From: Acidobacteria bacterium UBA2161
GTDB taxonomy: Bacteria; Acidobacteriota; Vicinamibacteria; Vicinamibacterales; UBA823
Reading direction: 5' to 3'
Assembly (NCBI GenBank): GCA_002328835.1
Contig: DCWN01000026.1
Span: 49,348-113,347, forward strand
Length of the DNA: 64,000 bases
In this document: in pieces, positions 34,040 through 42,613 of the stretch
Layout of the letters: each line of letters begins with the position of its first letter
Numbering within the stretch: position 1 is the first letter of the stretch
Position numbers and translations under genes: made by a program
Notes under the pieces: generated by a model
What the model was told of the DNA's origin: nothing
The model's input: the letters and a program-made list of their open reading frames with translations, nothing else
Database searches by the model: none

Positions 34040-34716
34040 GGCTTGAACTGTTCTTCCTGCTCGAGGCGGCGGCGAATCTCCTCGGCTTCGGCGCGATCCG
34101 CATACCGACCGACGCGGACGCGAAACACCGCCGCCGGCGCGTCGGGCGCGGGCTCGAGCACGTAGGCCGGATATCCCTTGCGCGTCAGCTGTTCTCGAAT
34201 CGCCTCGGCGTCGCTCCGCCCGCGCAACGCAGTGACCTGAACCGTGAAGCCCTCCACGGGGGCCGCCGCGGGCGCAGCGTCGAGGTCGGCCAGCGCCGGC
34301 GGCGCCTCGGACGGCGGCAGGTCGAGCATCGGTTGATCGAGCTCCGGATCGGGCGCCGGGCCGGCGGGCTCGGGCGCCGGCAACCCTTCGAGGGTCTCCG
34401 TCACGGGCGCCTCGCCATCGAGGCGCTTGAAGTAGCTGAGGGTCCCCGCGTCATCGATCGTCCCGGCCGCGCCGACGGCATCATCCTCGCCGGCCACCGT
34501 GCCCGTGTCGTCCGTCTCCTCATCGAAGGCCATCGCACCGACGGGACCCGCGCCGCCCGCGAACGCACTGAGCGCCGGCGCCTGACGCGCCCGCACACCT
34601 CGACCGACGAGCACGCCGCAGAGAAAGATCACCACCGACACGACCGTCGTGGCCATGAATAAGAACACAAGCTGCTTGCCGCTCAGCTGGATCTCGTGAA
34701 AACCGTCGTCCGACAT
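34024..34716 (-). CDS. SPOR-domain inner-membrane protein
   Basis: A 230-residue protein with a short cytoplasmic N-terminus, one transmembrane helix (LVFLFMATTVVSVVIFLCGVLVG), a long Pro/Ala/Asp-rich periplasmic linker and a C-terminal SPOR domain (FTVQVTALRGRSDAEAIREQ, YPAYVLEPAPDAPAAVFRVR, YADRAEAEEIRRRLEQE). SPOR domains bind denuded septal peptidoglycan, so it probably acts at division or in wall remodelling. The start at MSDDGFHEIQL is chosen for GAGGGA upstream and to avoid overlap with the slipin gene. It is followed by lnt. Confidence 0.88.
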   Translation of the reverse strand: MSDDGFHEIQLSGKQLVFLFMATTVVSVVIFLCGVLVGRGVRARQAPALSAFAGGAGPVGAMAFDEETDDTGTVAGEDDAVGAAGTIDDAGTLSYFKRLDGEAPVTETLEGLPAPEPAGPAPDPELDQPMLDLPPSEAPPALADLDAAPAAAPVEGFTVQVTALRGRSDAEAIREQLTRKGYPAYVLEPAPDAPAAVFRVRVGRYADRAEAEEIRRRLEQEEQFKPWITR

Positions 34717-34729
34717 GGCCTGGCGTCCC

Positions 34730-35500
34730 TCACGCCGACGATCCGCCCGCACGTGGCTTTCGGTCGAGCATGTTCAACAACTCTATCGGCAGCGGGAAGA
34801 CGATAGTCGAGTTCTTTTCAGAAGCGATTTCGGTCAGCGTCTGCAGATAGCGCAGCGTGATGGCATGTGGTTCGACGGCAAGCACGGCCGCCGCCTCAGA
34901 GAGCTGCTTCGATGCGGTGAACTCACCTTCGGCGTGGATGATCTTTGCACGCTTCTCGCGCTCGGCTTCGGCCTGACGCGCCATGGCGCGCTGCATGTCG
35001 GGCGGCAGGTCGACGTGCTTGACCTCCACCGACGAGACCTTGATCCCCCACGCGTCGGTGTTTTGATCGAGGATCAGTTGAAGGTCCGAATTGAGTTTCT
35101 CCCGCTGCGACAGCAACCCATCGAGTTCGACCTGACCCAGCACACTCCGGAGCGTGGTCTGGGCCAGCTGCGATGTCGCGTAGTGGAAGTTCTCGACCTC
35201 GACGATCGCTCGTTGGGGGTCCATGACGCGGAAGTAGACCACCGCATTCACCTTGACCGACACGTTGTCCCGCGTGATGACGTCCTGCGGCGGCACGTCC
35301 ATCACGATGGTGCGCAGGCTGACCCGCACCATGCGATCGATCGGCGCAAAGACGAGGATGATTCCCGGCCCCTTCGACTGCTGCAGCAGCTTCCCTAGCC
35401 GAAAGATCACGCCGCGCTCGTACTCGTTCAGCACCTTGATGGAACTGAGCAGGTACAACGCCACGATCAACCCGAACACCGCGAGTGGGGACAGATTCAT
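34730..35500 (-). CDS. Slipin (stomatin/prohibitin/SPFH family)
   Basis: A 256-residue membrane-anchored SPFH protein with one N-terminal helix (SPLAVFGLIVALYLLSSI), the stomatin start VLNEYERGVIFRLGKLL, PGIILVFAPIDRMVRVSLRT, VSVKVNAVVYFRVMDPQRAI and the charged helical segment MARQAEAEREKRAKIIHAEG. Its ATG overlaps the nfeD stop (ATGA 35497-35500). Slipin-NfeD pairs are widespread; NfeD proteases cleave slipin C-termini, and the pair is thought to act in membrane quality control. Confidence 0.93.
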   Translation of the reverse strand: MNLSPLAVFGLIVALYLLSSIKVLNEYERGVIFRLGKLLQQSKGPGIILVFAPIDRMVRVSLRTIVMDVPPQDVITRDNVSVKVNAVVYFRVMDPQRAIVEVENFHYATSQLAQTTLRSVLGQVELDGLLSQREKLNSDLQLILDQNTDAWGIKVSSVEVKHVDLPPDMQRAMARQAEAEREKRAKIIHAEGEFTASKQLSEAAAVLAVEPHAITLRYLQTLTEIASEKNSTIVFPLPIELLNMLDRKPRAGGSSA

Positions 35501-36870
35501 GGATGCTCTCCTCCCTGCAACACCGACGCGGGGCGACGGACCGTCAGCGTCAGGCCGTTCACCGCGACCACTTGGACCTCATCGCCCTCGGCGATCGATT
35601 CGGCGGCCGTCGCCGCCCAGATCTCGCCGTGGGTCGCGACACGCCCTGGCCCGCCGGGCGCGAAGTCGCTCAGGGCGTGCCCGATCTCATCGATCATGCC
35701 CGACCGGCCGGTGACCGCCCGGCGGCGCTGCGCCGCCACCACCAGGCGGGTCAGGAACAGCATGATGGCCGACAACGCGATCGTCACCGGCAGAATGAGG
35801 GACAGGCCGATCTGCAACTCGGGCAGCGGCGAGTCGATGAGGATGAGCGAGCCGAGCACGATACTGACGATGCCGCCCGCCGCCAGTAGCCCGAAGCTCG
35901 CCACGAACGCTTCCAGCGCCAGCAGCCCGACGCCGAAACCGACCAGGGCCACACCGGCCAGGTTCACGGGCAGCACCTGGAAGGCAAAGAACGCCAGCAG
36001 CAGGCAGAGCCCGCCGACGACACCGGGCAGGATCCCGCCCGGATTCCACAGTTCGATCGTCAGCCCGAGCGTGCCCAGACTGAAGAGCAGGTACGCCACT
36101 TCGGGCCGCGCGATACCGCTCAGCACCCGCTGACGCCACGTCATCTGCAGCGGCTCGATCCGCGCATCGGCCGTGTGCAGCACCACCTCGCGTCCGTCGA
36201 ACCGGGTGATGGTCTGACCGTCCAAGACGGCGAGCAATTCATCGAGATCGGCCGCGATGACGTCGATCAGCGGCGGATCGGCCTCGGCCGCCTCGTTCTC
36301 GGTGAACGCCTGGCTTTCGATCACGGCCAGTTCGGCCAGTTCGACGTTCCGATTCCGCTGGGCCGCCAGCGAACGCGCAAAGGCCGCCACGTCGGAGGCG
36401 GCCTTCTCGGCGGTTGTCTCGTCGAGTTGCTGACCGCCCCCGCTGACCGGGTGCGCGGCGCCGATGTGCGTGCCCGGCGCCATGGCCGCGACATCGGCCG
36501 CGATCGTGATCAAGAAGCCGGCCGATGCCGCCCGGGCGCCGCTCGGCGCGACGAACACCGCCACCGGCGTCTCGGCTGAAATCATGCGGGAGGTGATCGA
36601 CCGGGTGGACTCGACCAGACCACCGGGCGTGCGCAGCGTGAAGACGAGCAGGTCGGCGTTGGCCGCATCGGCGCGGTCGATCGCCTGCATCATGAACTCG
36701 GCCGAGACGGGATGGATGATCGCCTCGACCTCGGCCGCCAGCACGAGCGGGCGATCCGATGCCGGCGCCTCGGGCGCCTGCGGGGCGAACGACGCCACCG
36801 CACTCGACAGGAGCGCGATCAGGAGCGGGGCCAGGCGCCCCGCGGTGAGTCGACCGAGCCGCACCTGCAA
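35497..36870 (-). CDS. nfeD: NfeD-family membrane-bound ClpP-class serine protease
   Basis: A 457-residue protein. After a signal/anchor there is a ClpP-like protease domain (VFTLRTPGGLVESTRSITSR; FVAPSGARAASAGFLITIAA with the probable nucleophile Ser; GTHIGAAHPVSGGG; a Lys in TTAEKAASD as dyad partner). Several transmembrane helices follow (LLFSLGTLGLTIELWNPG onward), and a C-terminal OB-fold NfeD domain ends the protein (VATHGEIWAATAAESIAEGD). It is coupled to slipin. The full domain set marks the long NfeD1b-type protein. Confidence 0.92.
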   Translation of the reverse strand: MQVRLGRLTAGRLAPLLIALLSSAVASFAPQAPEAPASDRPLVLAAEVEAIIHPVSAEFMMQAIDRADAANADLLVFTLRTPGGLVESTRSITSRMISAETPVAVFVAPSGARAASAGFLITIAADVAAMAPGTHIGAAHPVSGGGQQLDETTAEKAASDVAAFARSLAAQRNRNVELAELAVIESQAFTENEAAEADPPLIDVIAADLDELLAVLDGQTITRFDGREVVLHTADARIEPLQMTWRQRVLSGIARPEVAYLLFSLGTLGLTIELWNPGGILPGVVGGLCLLLAFFAFQVLPVNLAGVALVGFGVGLLALEAFVASFGLLAAGGIVSIVLGSLILIDSPLPELQIGLSLILPVTIALSAIMLFLTRLVVAAQRRRAVTGRSGMIDEIGHALSDFAPGGPGRVATHGEIWAATAAESIAEGDEVQVVAVNGLTLTVRRPASVLQGGEHP

Positions 36871-36955
36871 ATCGTACCTCCGGGTCTCTGTGGACGGCCG
36901 CGCCGCCTCCTCGACCTCGACCCACTTCGTACGCTAGCGGAGCGCGCAGACGGTG

Positions 36956-37585
36956 TCAACGCGATGCGGGCGGGTCCAGATGGGCACTCACGGCGTCGGT
37001 GGCCTCCGGCTCCGCGCCGGCGCCGAGCGCGGCCGTGACGATACACACCTCCCCACCCACAGCCCGGCAGTCTTCGACGTCGGCCTGCGCCTCGATCCCG
37101 TGGAGGGCAAGCACTTCGGCGAGCGCCGCCGCGTAGAAACCACACAGCGGCGCCTCGACTGGCTCGCGCACCTCGCAGAACGCCGACCCGGCGATCCGGA
37201 TGCGGGCGCGCTTCCGTCGGGCGCTCGCCGTCGCCCGGGCCCGGCCATCAGTCGCGGCGATGACACGCCGCGCCCGCCGAACCGCCGCACGAGCCCGAAG
37301 CGGGAACGGGAGCCAGCCGATCAGCCGGCCGGACAGAGGCGAGGCTTCGTCGAGCGACCAGGCGGCGGCGTAGCGGCCGGCCCGGCCGACCACGGCGGCA
37401 TAGGCCGCGTCCTCCTGTCGAAGAAAGCTCAGGACCGCCCGAAACGCCGCGACGCCGATCGTGCCGTCCCGGAGACCGGCGGGATGCAGCCAGTGCTCGT
37501 AGTAGTCGAGCCTGGCCGGCAACTCGTCGACGATTGCCTGATGCACGCTCGCCGGCAGCATCCGTCCGATGCGGGCCTCACGCAT
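36956..37585 (-). CDS. Unknown protein with V4R-like C-terminal domain
   Basis: A 209-residue soluble protein. The C-terminal part APLCGFYAAALAEVLALHGI followed by VEDCRAVGGEVCIV resembles the 4-vinyl-reductase (V4R) small-molecule-binding domain, with its C-x-FY and CRA-x-G-x-x-x-C elements. The middle is Arg/Ala-rich, and the N-terminal helical segment (LDYYEHWLHPAGLRDGTIGV) is unfamiliar. V4R domains usually sense ligands or act in signalling. It is divergent from mobA (24-bp gap), so the two share a promoter region. Assignment is tentative. Confidence 0.6.
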   Translation of the reverse strand: MREARIGRMLPASVHQAIVDELPARLDYYEHWLHPAGLRDGTIGVAAFRAVLSFLRQEDAAYAAVVGRAGRYAAAWSLDEASPLSGRLIGWLPFPLRARAAVRRARRVIAATDGRARATASARRKRARIRIAGSAFCEVREPVEAPLCGFYAAALAEVLALHGIEAQADVEDCRAVGGEVCIVTAALGAGAEPEATDAVSAHLDPPASR

Positions 37586-37609
37586 TATTTGATAAGGTTA
37601 CCCTGGCGG

Positions 37610-38239
37610 ATGTGTACGGCGGCCATCATCGCCGGCGGCGAAGCTCGTCGTCTGGGCGGGCAACCCAAGGGCGCCCTGGCGTTCGGCGCGACCAGCATCA
37701 TCGAGCGCCAATTCGCGGTTCTGCGAAGCATCACCGAGACAGTGTTCGTCGTCGCCAACGACCCCGAGCCCTACGCGGGCCTGGGCGTACCGGTCATCAC
37801 CGACGAGGTGCCGGGAGCGGGCGCCCTCGGCGGAGTGTACACGGCCCTGGTGCGCGCCACGGCGGACCCGGTCCTGGTCGTGGCCTGCGACATGCCGTTC
37901 ATTCACGCGGCGTTCCTGCGTCATCTGGTCGAGTCCGCTGGATCGGCCGACGTGGCGATTCCCAGAACGGCCGCGGGCTACGAGCCGCTGTGCGCGTGCT
38001 ATGCGCGCCGATGCGCGCCGCGGTTGCGCCAGCAGATCGACGACGGCGTCTTGAAGGTGCAGGAGTTACTGCGACACGTGAAAGTACGCGAGGTCGGCCC
38101 AGACGAGATCGCGCCACATGACCCAGACGGCGTGCTGTTCTCGAATGTCAACACGCCCGAGGACTACGCACGCGCGCTCGAGCGCCTCGCCGCGTACCCC
38201 TCGGGGCCCGCGGCGCCCGGACGCGACCGGAACGTATAG
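37610..38239 (+). CDS. mobA: Molybdenum cofactor guanylyltransferase MobA
   Basis: Transfers GMP from GTP to molybdopterin to form the MGD cofactor. The 209-residue protein has the nucleotidyltransferase start AAIIAGGEARRLGGQPKGAL, then ITDEVPGAGALGGVYTALVR, VLVVACDMPFIHAAFLRHLV with the metal aspartate, AAGYEPLCACYARRC and FSNVNTPEDYARAL. The ATG at 37610 is chosen because the GG-x-x-x-RLGG motif begins right after it. argS starts immediately after the stop codon with no gap. Confidence 0.93.
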   Translation: MCTAAIIAGGEARRLGGQPKGALAFGATSIIERQFAVLRSITETVFVVANDPEPYAGLGVPVITDEVPGAGALGGVYTALVRATADPVLVVACDMPFIHAAFLRHLVESAGSADVAIPRTAAGYEPLCACYARRCAPRLRQQIDDGVLKVQELLRHVKVREVGPDEIAPHDPDGVLFSNVNTPEDYARALERLAAYPSGPAAPGRDRNV

Positions 38240-40228
38240 ATGCTACTCCCGATTCACGAGGCGCTTCGCGCCGCGCTCCGCTCGGCCATCACGCGACTCT
38301 ACGGCATCGACGGCGACGCGATGCCGTCGATTGCCGTGCAGATGCCGCCGAACCGCGGCATGGGCGATCTGGCCGTGCCCGTGGCCTTCGAACTGGCACG
38401 TATCGCGCGGAAGGCGCCGCGGCAGATCGCGCAGGAACTGGCGGACGACCTGGGCCCAGTCGATGGAGTCGCCGCCGTCGAACCCGCTCCGAACGGCTAC
38501 GTCAACGTCTTCCTCGATCGTGTCGCGTTCCTGACCGGACGCGCCGGCGTGGCGGACCCCGAGCCCGCGGCCGACCCGAACGGCCCCAAGACGATCGTCG
38601 AGCACACCGCCATCAACCCGAACAAGGCGGCCCATATCGGCCACCTCCGGAACGCGGTCCTGGGCGACACACTCGGCCGGCTGCTGCGCTTCCAGGGCCG
38701 ACGCGTCGAGATCCAGAACTACATCGACGACACCGGTGTGCAGGTGGCCGACATGGTCGTGGCGTTCCGGGAGCTCGAATCGATGACGCCCGCCGACATC
38801 GAGGCGCGCGCGGCCCAGCCCGACTTCGACTACTACTGCTGGGACGTCTACGCGAAGGTCACCGAATGGTACGAGGCCGATCCGGCGCGCCTGGCGCTCC
38901 GCGCCCAGGCACTGCACGCGCTCGAGGCCGGCGGCAACGAGATGGCCGACACCGCGGCCGTCATCGCCGAGCGGATCGTGCGGCGACATCTGGCAACGAT
39001 GGCGCGGCTCCACATCGGCTACGACCTGCTCACCTGGGAAGGCGACATCCTGCGGCTGAAATTCTGGAGCCGCGCCTTCGACATCCTCCGCGACGCGGGG
39101 GTGATGACCCGACCCGAGACCGGCAAGCTGGCGGGTTGCTGGGTCATGCCGATCGAGGATGCCGCCGCCGAGGACGGCGAGAATGCCTCGGGTGACGCCG
39201 ACGAACCCCGCGAAAAGGTCATCGTCCGATCGGACGGCACCGTCACCTACGTCGGCAAGGACATCGCCTACCAGTTCTGGAAGTTCGGGCTGCTGGGCAC
39301 CGACTTCCACTATCGACGGTTCGTGGAGACCAGCGACCCGCCGCTCTGGGCGACCAGCTCGACCCCAAGCGAGGGCGCCCCGCCGTCGTTCGGCCAGGCC
39401 GATGCGGTCTACAACGTCATCGACACCCGGCAGGCCTACCTGCAGGACCTGCTCGCCCAGGCGCTGCAGGCCATGGGCCACACCAGCCAGGCCGAACGCT
39501 CCGTGCACTTCTCCTACGAGATGGTCACGTTGTCGCACGGCGCGGCGCGGGCGCTGGGGTTCACCGAGATCGATACGACGCGCCCGTTCGTGGAGGTCTC
39601 AGGGCGCAAGGGCCTCGGCGTGAAGGCCGACGACCTGCTGGACCGACTCGCCGACGCCGCCGGCCACGAGGTCGTCAAGCGAAATCCGGACCTCACGACC
39701 GACGAGTCGTCCCAAATCGCCCGCGTGATCGCGACGGCCGCCGTGCGGTACTTCATGATCAAGTACTCACGCGGCAAAGTGATCGTGTTCGATATCGACG
39801 AGGCGTTGAGCTTCGAAGGCGAGAGCGGCCCCTACCTCCAGTACGCCGTCGTGCGCGCGGCCAACATCTTCAGGAAGCTGCACGAGCGGACCGGCCTCGA
39901 CGAAGCCGCGGTGGTCGCGTCGCTCGCGTCACTGCCCGGTGACGCGCTGGCCCGCGGCGAGGGCGACGACCTGTGGGGACTGGTGCTGGAGGCCGCGCGG
40001 CTCGACGAGGTCGTCGACCAGGCACTGCGAGGGCTGGAACCCTCGGTCCTGGCCAAGTACGCGTTCGGCCTCGCCCAGGCGTTCAACGCCTTCTACCACC
40101 GCGCGCCGATTCTCAAGGAGGAGCAGGTCGACCTCCAGCGCTGGCGGGCGGCGGCCGCCCTGTACTTCAAGACCCAGATGACGCGCACCCTGACCGTGAT
40201 GGGGTGCGACGTGCCGTCGCGCATGTAG
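38240..40228 (+). CDS. argS: Arginyl-tRNA synthetase
   Basis: Class I synthetase for tRNA-Arg. The 662-residue protein has the ArgS N-terminal Add1 domain (ending NGYVNVFLDRVAF), the HIGH signature in NPNKAAHIGHLRNAVLGDTLGR (about residues 131-152), GKDIAYQFWKFGLLG, HFSYEMVTLSHGAARALGF and a C-terminal anticodon-binding domain (HRAPILKEEQ, FKTQMTRTLTVMGCDVPSRM). The canonical KMSKS loop is absent, as in many ArgS. An insert around residue 310 (DAAAEDGENASGDADEPREK) is acidic and probably a surface loop. It abuts mobA. Confidence 0.96.
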   Translation: MLLPIHEALRAALRSAITRLYGIDGDAMPSIAVQMPPNRGMGDLAVPVAFELARIARKAPRQIAQELADDLGPVDGVAAVEPAPNGYVNVFLDRVAFLTGRAGVADPEPAADPNGPKTIVEHTAINPNKAAHIGHLRNAVLGDTLGRLLRFQGRRVEIQNYIDDTGVQVADMVVAFRELESMTPADIEARAAQPDFDYYCWDVYAKVTEWYEADPARLALRAQALHALEAGGNEMADTAAVIAERIVRRHLATMARLHIGYDLLTWEGDILRLKFWSRAFDILRDAGVMTRPETGKLAGCWVMPIEDAAAEDGENASGDADEPREKVIVRSDGTVTYVGKDIAYQFWKFGLLGTDFHYRRFVETSDPPLWATSSTPSEGAPPSFGQADAVYNVIDTRQAYLQDLLAQALQAMGHTSQAERSVHFSYEMVTLSHGAARALGFTEIDTTRPFVEVSGRKGLGVKADDLLDRLADAAGHEVVKRNPDLTTDESSQIARVIATAAVRYFMIKYSRGKVIVFDIDEALSFEGESGPYLQYAVVRAANIFRKLHERTGLDEAAVVASLASLPGDALARGEGDDLWGLVLEAARLDEVVDQALRGLEPSVLAKYAFGLAQAFNAFYHRAPILKEEQVDLQRWRAAAALYFKTQMTRTLTVMGCDVPSRM

Positions 40229-40267
40229 CGGCGCCTGGAGCCCCCAGGAATCGCTGGGTGTGATGTT

Positions 40268-40372
40268 GTCTGGCCCAGGGCTGGGCGGCGAGAGCAAGGC
40301 GCGACGCGGGAGTTTGGTGGGCCCAAGCGACCGAGGAGAAACGCAGCTCTCGCCGTTCAGAGCAAGCCAGAC
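40268..40372. repeat. 105-bp two-tier inverted-repeat structure downstream of argS
   Basis: Outer arms GTCTGGC (40268-40274) and GCCAGAC (40366-40372) and inner arms CGGCGAGAGC (40286-40295) and GCTCTCGCCG (40346-40355) are all perfect inverses. They enclose a 50-nt loop with its own GC-rich palindromic core near TGGGCCCA. It ends 5 bp before the 166-bp element. It could be a second kind of mobile palindrome or a structured 3' RNA of argS. Confidence 0.6.
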
Positions 40373-40377
40373 GGAGT

Positions 40378-40543
40378 CTAGCAGCCCGTGGTGAAAGTCC
40401 CGCGGCATTCGCCGGGCGATCCATCCCGGCTGGCCGCGTTGCTCCTTCTTCCAATATTCCCGATATTCTCAGTCGTCGCGCCTTGCCAGCCGGGCGCCTC
40501 GCCCGGCTCGATGGCTCACGCCACTTTCACCACGGACTGCTAG
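40378..40543. repeat. 166-bp nested inverted-repeat element, copy 2
   Basis: Terminal repeats: left 40378-40398 starts CTAGCAGCCCGTGGTGAAAG, right 40523-40543 is its inverse (20 of 21 positions). Inner arms CCCGGCTGGC (40425-40434) and GCCAGCCGGG (40485-40494) surround an AT-rich centre with AATAT (40453-40457) and ATATT (40463-40467). It is the same length and orientation as the 16851 copy. The right end supplies the TAG stop of the methyltransferase gene. The element sits between convergent genes, so it is 3' to both. Confidence 0.88.
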
Positions 40544-41898
40544 CGCTCGAGCGTGGCGACAAGTTCGATGTGCGCCGTGTTCGGGAAGAGATCGAAGCCA
40601 TCCAGGCGGCGCAGCGCGTAGCCGGCCGCCGTCAGCCCGCCGAGGTCGCGTGCGAGCGTGGCCACGTCGCATGACACGTACACGAGTCGTGGCGGTCCCA
40701 CGGCGGCGATGCGACTGCGCGCATCGCGCGACAGACCGGCCCGCGGTGGATCGACGATCCAGACGCCGGAGGCCGCCGACCGCCGGCCGCGCAGGTAGCG
40801 CTCGACACTGCGGCCCACCACCCGCACTCGCCCACCCGCTTGCTGCGCGTTGACCGCGAGGTCCTCGCGCGAGACCGGATCCTCCTCGACCGCCGTGACA
40901 TCGTGCACGCCGCCGGCGGCCGCCGCCAACGCGAACAAGCCGACCCCCGCATAGAGGTCGACGACGGCGCCGTCCGCAATCTCGCCGAGTACCCGCTCCA
41001 CGAGGGCGGGCAGCAGGAATCTGTTGCCCTGGAAGAACGCCGCGGGCCGGCGGCGCAGGACCCCGCCCGCGCTGGGCCGCGACGGCAGAATCGCGGACCA
41101 CGATTCTGCGACGACCGGCTCTCCCGCCACGACGCGCGCCGGCTCGCGACGCCGGACGGCGGCGGCGACACCGGTCACGCCCGGCACCTCTGCCAGCGCG
41201 CCGAGCGTTGCCTCGCTCGCCGGATGCGCGCGGTCCAGCCAGACCTGAATCGCCCGCTGATCGCCGTCGATCGATTCCGCGAGATCGATGCCGCGCACGC
41301 CATGGCCGTCCCCACGGTCGCGAAGCACCTGTTCCAGCCCTGCCACGACCTCCGCGGTAACCGGCGCGAGTTGCCCGGTCCGCGTGGCATCGCAGGGCAG
41401 ATGCGACCCCGGGCGCAGGAAGCCGAGTCGGGCGCCCGCCGCATGCAGCCGGGCGCGGAGGCGGTAGCCGTGCTCGGGTGACGGGGCGATCGTCAAAGGG
41501 CCGGGCGGCGTGACGTGGCCGATGCGGGCGAAGGCGTCGGCCACGATCTCCCCCTTCAGCGTGAGCTGGCGGGGATAGGCGATATGGGCGAACACGTTGC
41601 CGCCGCACGTCGCGTCATCCGCGGCGGGTCGCCGATCGGCGCCGGCGACGACGACCTCCTCGACCGAGGCCAGGGGCACGTCGCGCCGCGCACCGTCGAT
41701 GCGAGCCCGCACCCGTTCGCCCGGCAGCGCGCCGGCGACCAGGATGACGCGTCCGCCGTGCCGGGCGATCATCCGCCCCCCGACGGCAGGCTGGTCGATC
41801 GTCAGATCCAAGAGCGCGCCGGGCGTGACCGCATCGCTCGCGCCAGACACCGTCCGTCCGCTCCTCCCCGCGGTCTCCGACACCGAATCAGTCCGCAC
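40540..41898 (-). CDS. RumA/TrmA-family RNA (uracil-5-)-methyltransferase
   Basis: A 452-residue SAM-dependent RNA m5U methyltransferase. There is an N-terminal TRAM domain (GALLDLTIDQPAVGGRMIAR; GALPGERVRARIDGARRDV). The catalytic core has FFQGNRFLLPALVERVL, VVDLYAGVGLFALAAAA, VWIVDPPRAGLSRDARSRI, YVSCDVATLARDLGGL with the catalytic cysteine, and LDGFDLFPNTAHIELVATLE. Of the four iron-sulfur cysteines of RlmD, only two counterparts are seen (in ATCGGNVFAH and LPCDATRT), so the cluster is probably absent. The GTG start overlaps the unknown gene by 11 bp. Its stop codon lies within the repeat end. Confidence 0.9.
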   Translation of the reverse strand: MRTDSVSETAGRSGRTVSGASDAVTPGALLDLTIDQPAVGGRMIARHGGRVILVAGALPGERVRARIDGARRDVPLASVEEVVVAGADRRPAADDATCGGNVFAHIAYPRQLTLKGEIVADAFARIGHVTPPGPLTIAPSPEHGYRLRARLHAAGARLGFLRPGSHLPCDATRTGQLAPVTAEVVAGLEQVLRDRGDGHGVRGIDLAESIDGDQRAIQVWLDRAHPASEATLGALAEVPGVTGVAAAVRRREPARVVAGEPVVAESWSAILPSRPSAGGVLRRRPAAFFQGNRFLLPALVERVLGEIADGAVVDLYAGVGLFALAAAAGGVHDVTAVEEDPVSREDLAVNAQQAGGRVRVVGRSVERYLRGRRSAASGVWIVDPPRAGLSRDARSRIAAVGPPRLVYVSCDVATLARDLGGLTAAGYALRRLDGFDLFPNTAHIELVATLER

Positions 41899-42613
41899 TC
41901 AGGCGCGGGAGGCCGACCCGCGCGCGCAGATGGTGCGCGATCGCTCGCGAGGTCGCCTCGATGAACGCCGGCTCGGTCATCCGATCGCGATACGTCTCGA
42001 GGTTGGCAGCCGCGGCGGCGCGCGCCTGCGCGAGGGCGGCCTCATCGGCGACGGCCTCGACCGCCTGCATCATCGTGTCGTCGAGCGCCCGCAACTCGTC
42101 GAGCAACGCCGCACGGGCAGCGCCCCGCACCGTCTTGACCTTCGCACTCAACGGATCGAGCGCACGAACGGTACGGTCGACCGCGGCGTGAAGTCCCGGC
42201 CATGGCTCGGGCGCCATGAGGAGCCCCGTCAAGCTCGACATGACGCCGGTCAGATGTTTCGGCAGGCTCTGCCCCCGCGCCGGTCGGGCTGTCGAACCGA
42301 CGTCTGGACCCGCGTCGTGGGGCGCGACCTCAGATCGCATCGTCGGTCCGACGGCGAGACGCCATTCGTCGAGCGCTCGCAGCACGTCGTCCTCGCAGAA
42401 CTCGATCTGGAGCGCACGATGCCGCCCGCCCTTGGCCTCGCGGCGCGCGACCCGTGCGTCGATGCCGCGCATCACTACTTTCAGCGGCACGCCCTCGGTG
42501 GCCCAGCCGCGGACCAGCTCGAACGCCGGGCCGACCAGGCGGATGAGGTGTCCCTGATTCTTCTTGCAGAGGTAGGCTTCGACAGCCCGGCAGTATTCGG
42601 CGGGGTCACTCAC
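41888..42613 (-). CDS. Conserved-looking hypothetical protein in the coaX operon
   Basis: A 241-residue soluble protein. The N-terminus VSDPAEYCRAVEAYLCKKNQ is followed by GHLIRLVGPAFELVRGWATE, GVPLKVVMRGIDARVARREA and IEFCEDDVLRALDEWRLAVG. A low-complexity linker and a C-terminal helical domain (LLDELRALDDTMMQAVEAVA; YRDRMTEPAFIEATSRAIAH) complete it. The GTG start overlaps the coaX stop as GTGA (42610-42613). I recognise the GPAFELV-x-GW...RGID pattern as a recurring hypothetical family but not its function. A longer frame in the same register runs into coaX and is not real. Confidence 0.8.
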   Translation of the reverse strand: MSDPAEYCRAVEAYLCKKNQGHLIRLVGPAFELVRGWATEGVPLKVVMRGIDARVARREAKGGRHRALQIEFCEDDVLRALDEWRLAVGPTMRSEVAPHDAGPDVGSTARPARGQSLPKHLTGVMSSLTGLLMAPEPWPGLHAAVDRTVRALDPLSAKVKTVRGAARAALLDELRALDDTMMQAVEAVADEAALAQARAAAAANLETYRDRMTEPAFIEATSRAIAHHLRARVGLPRLSAD

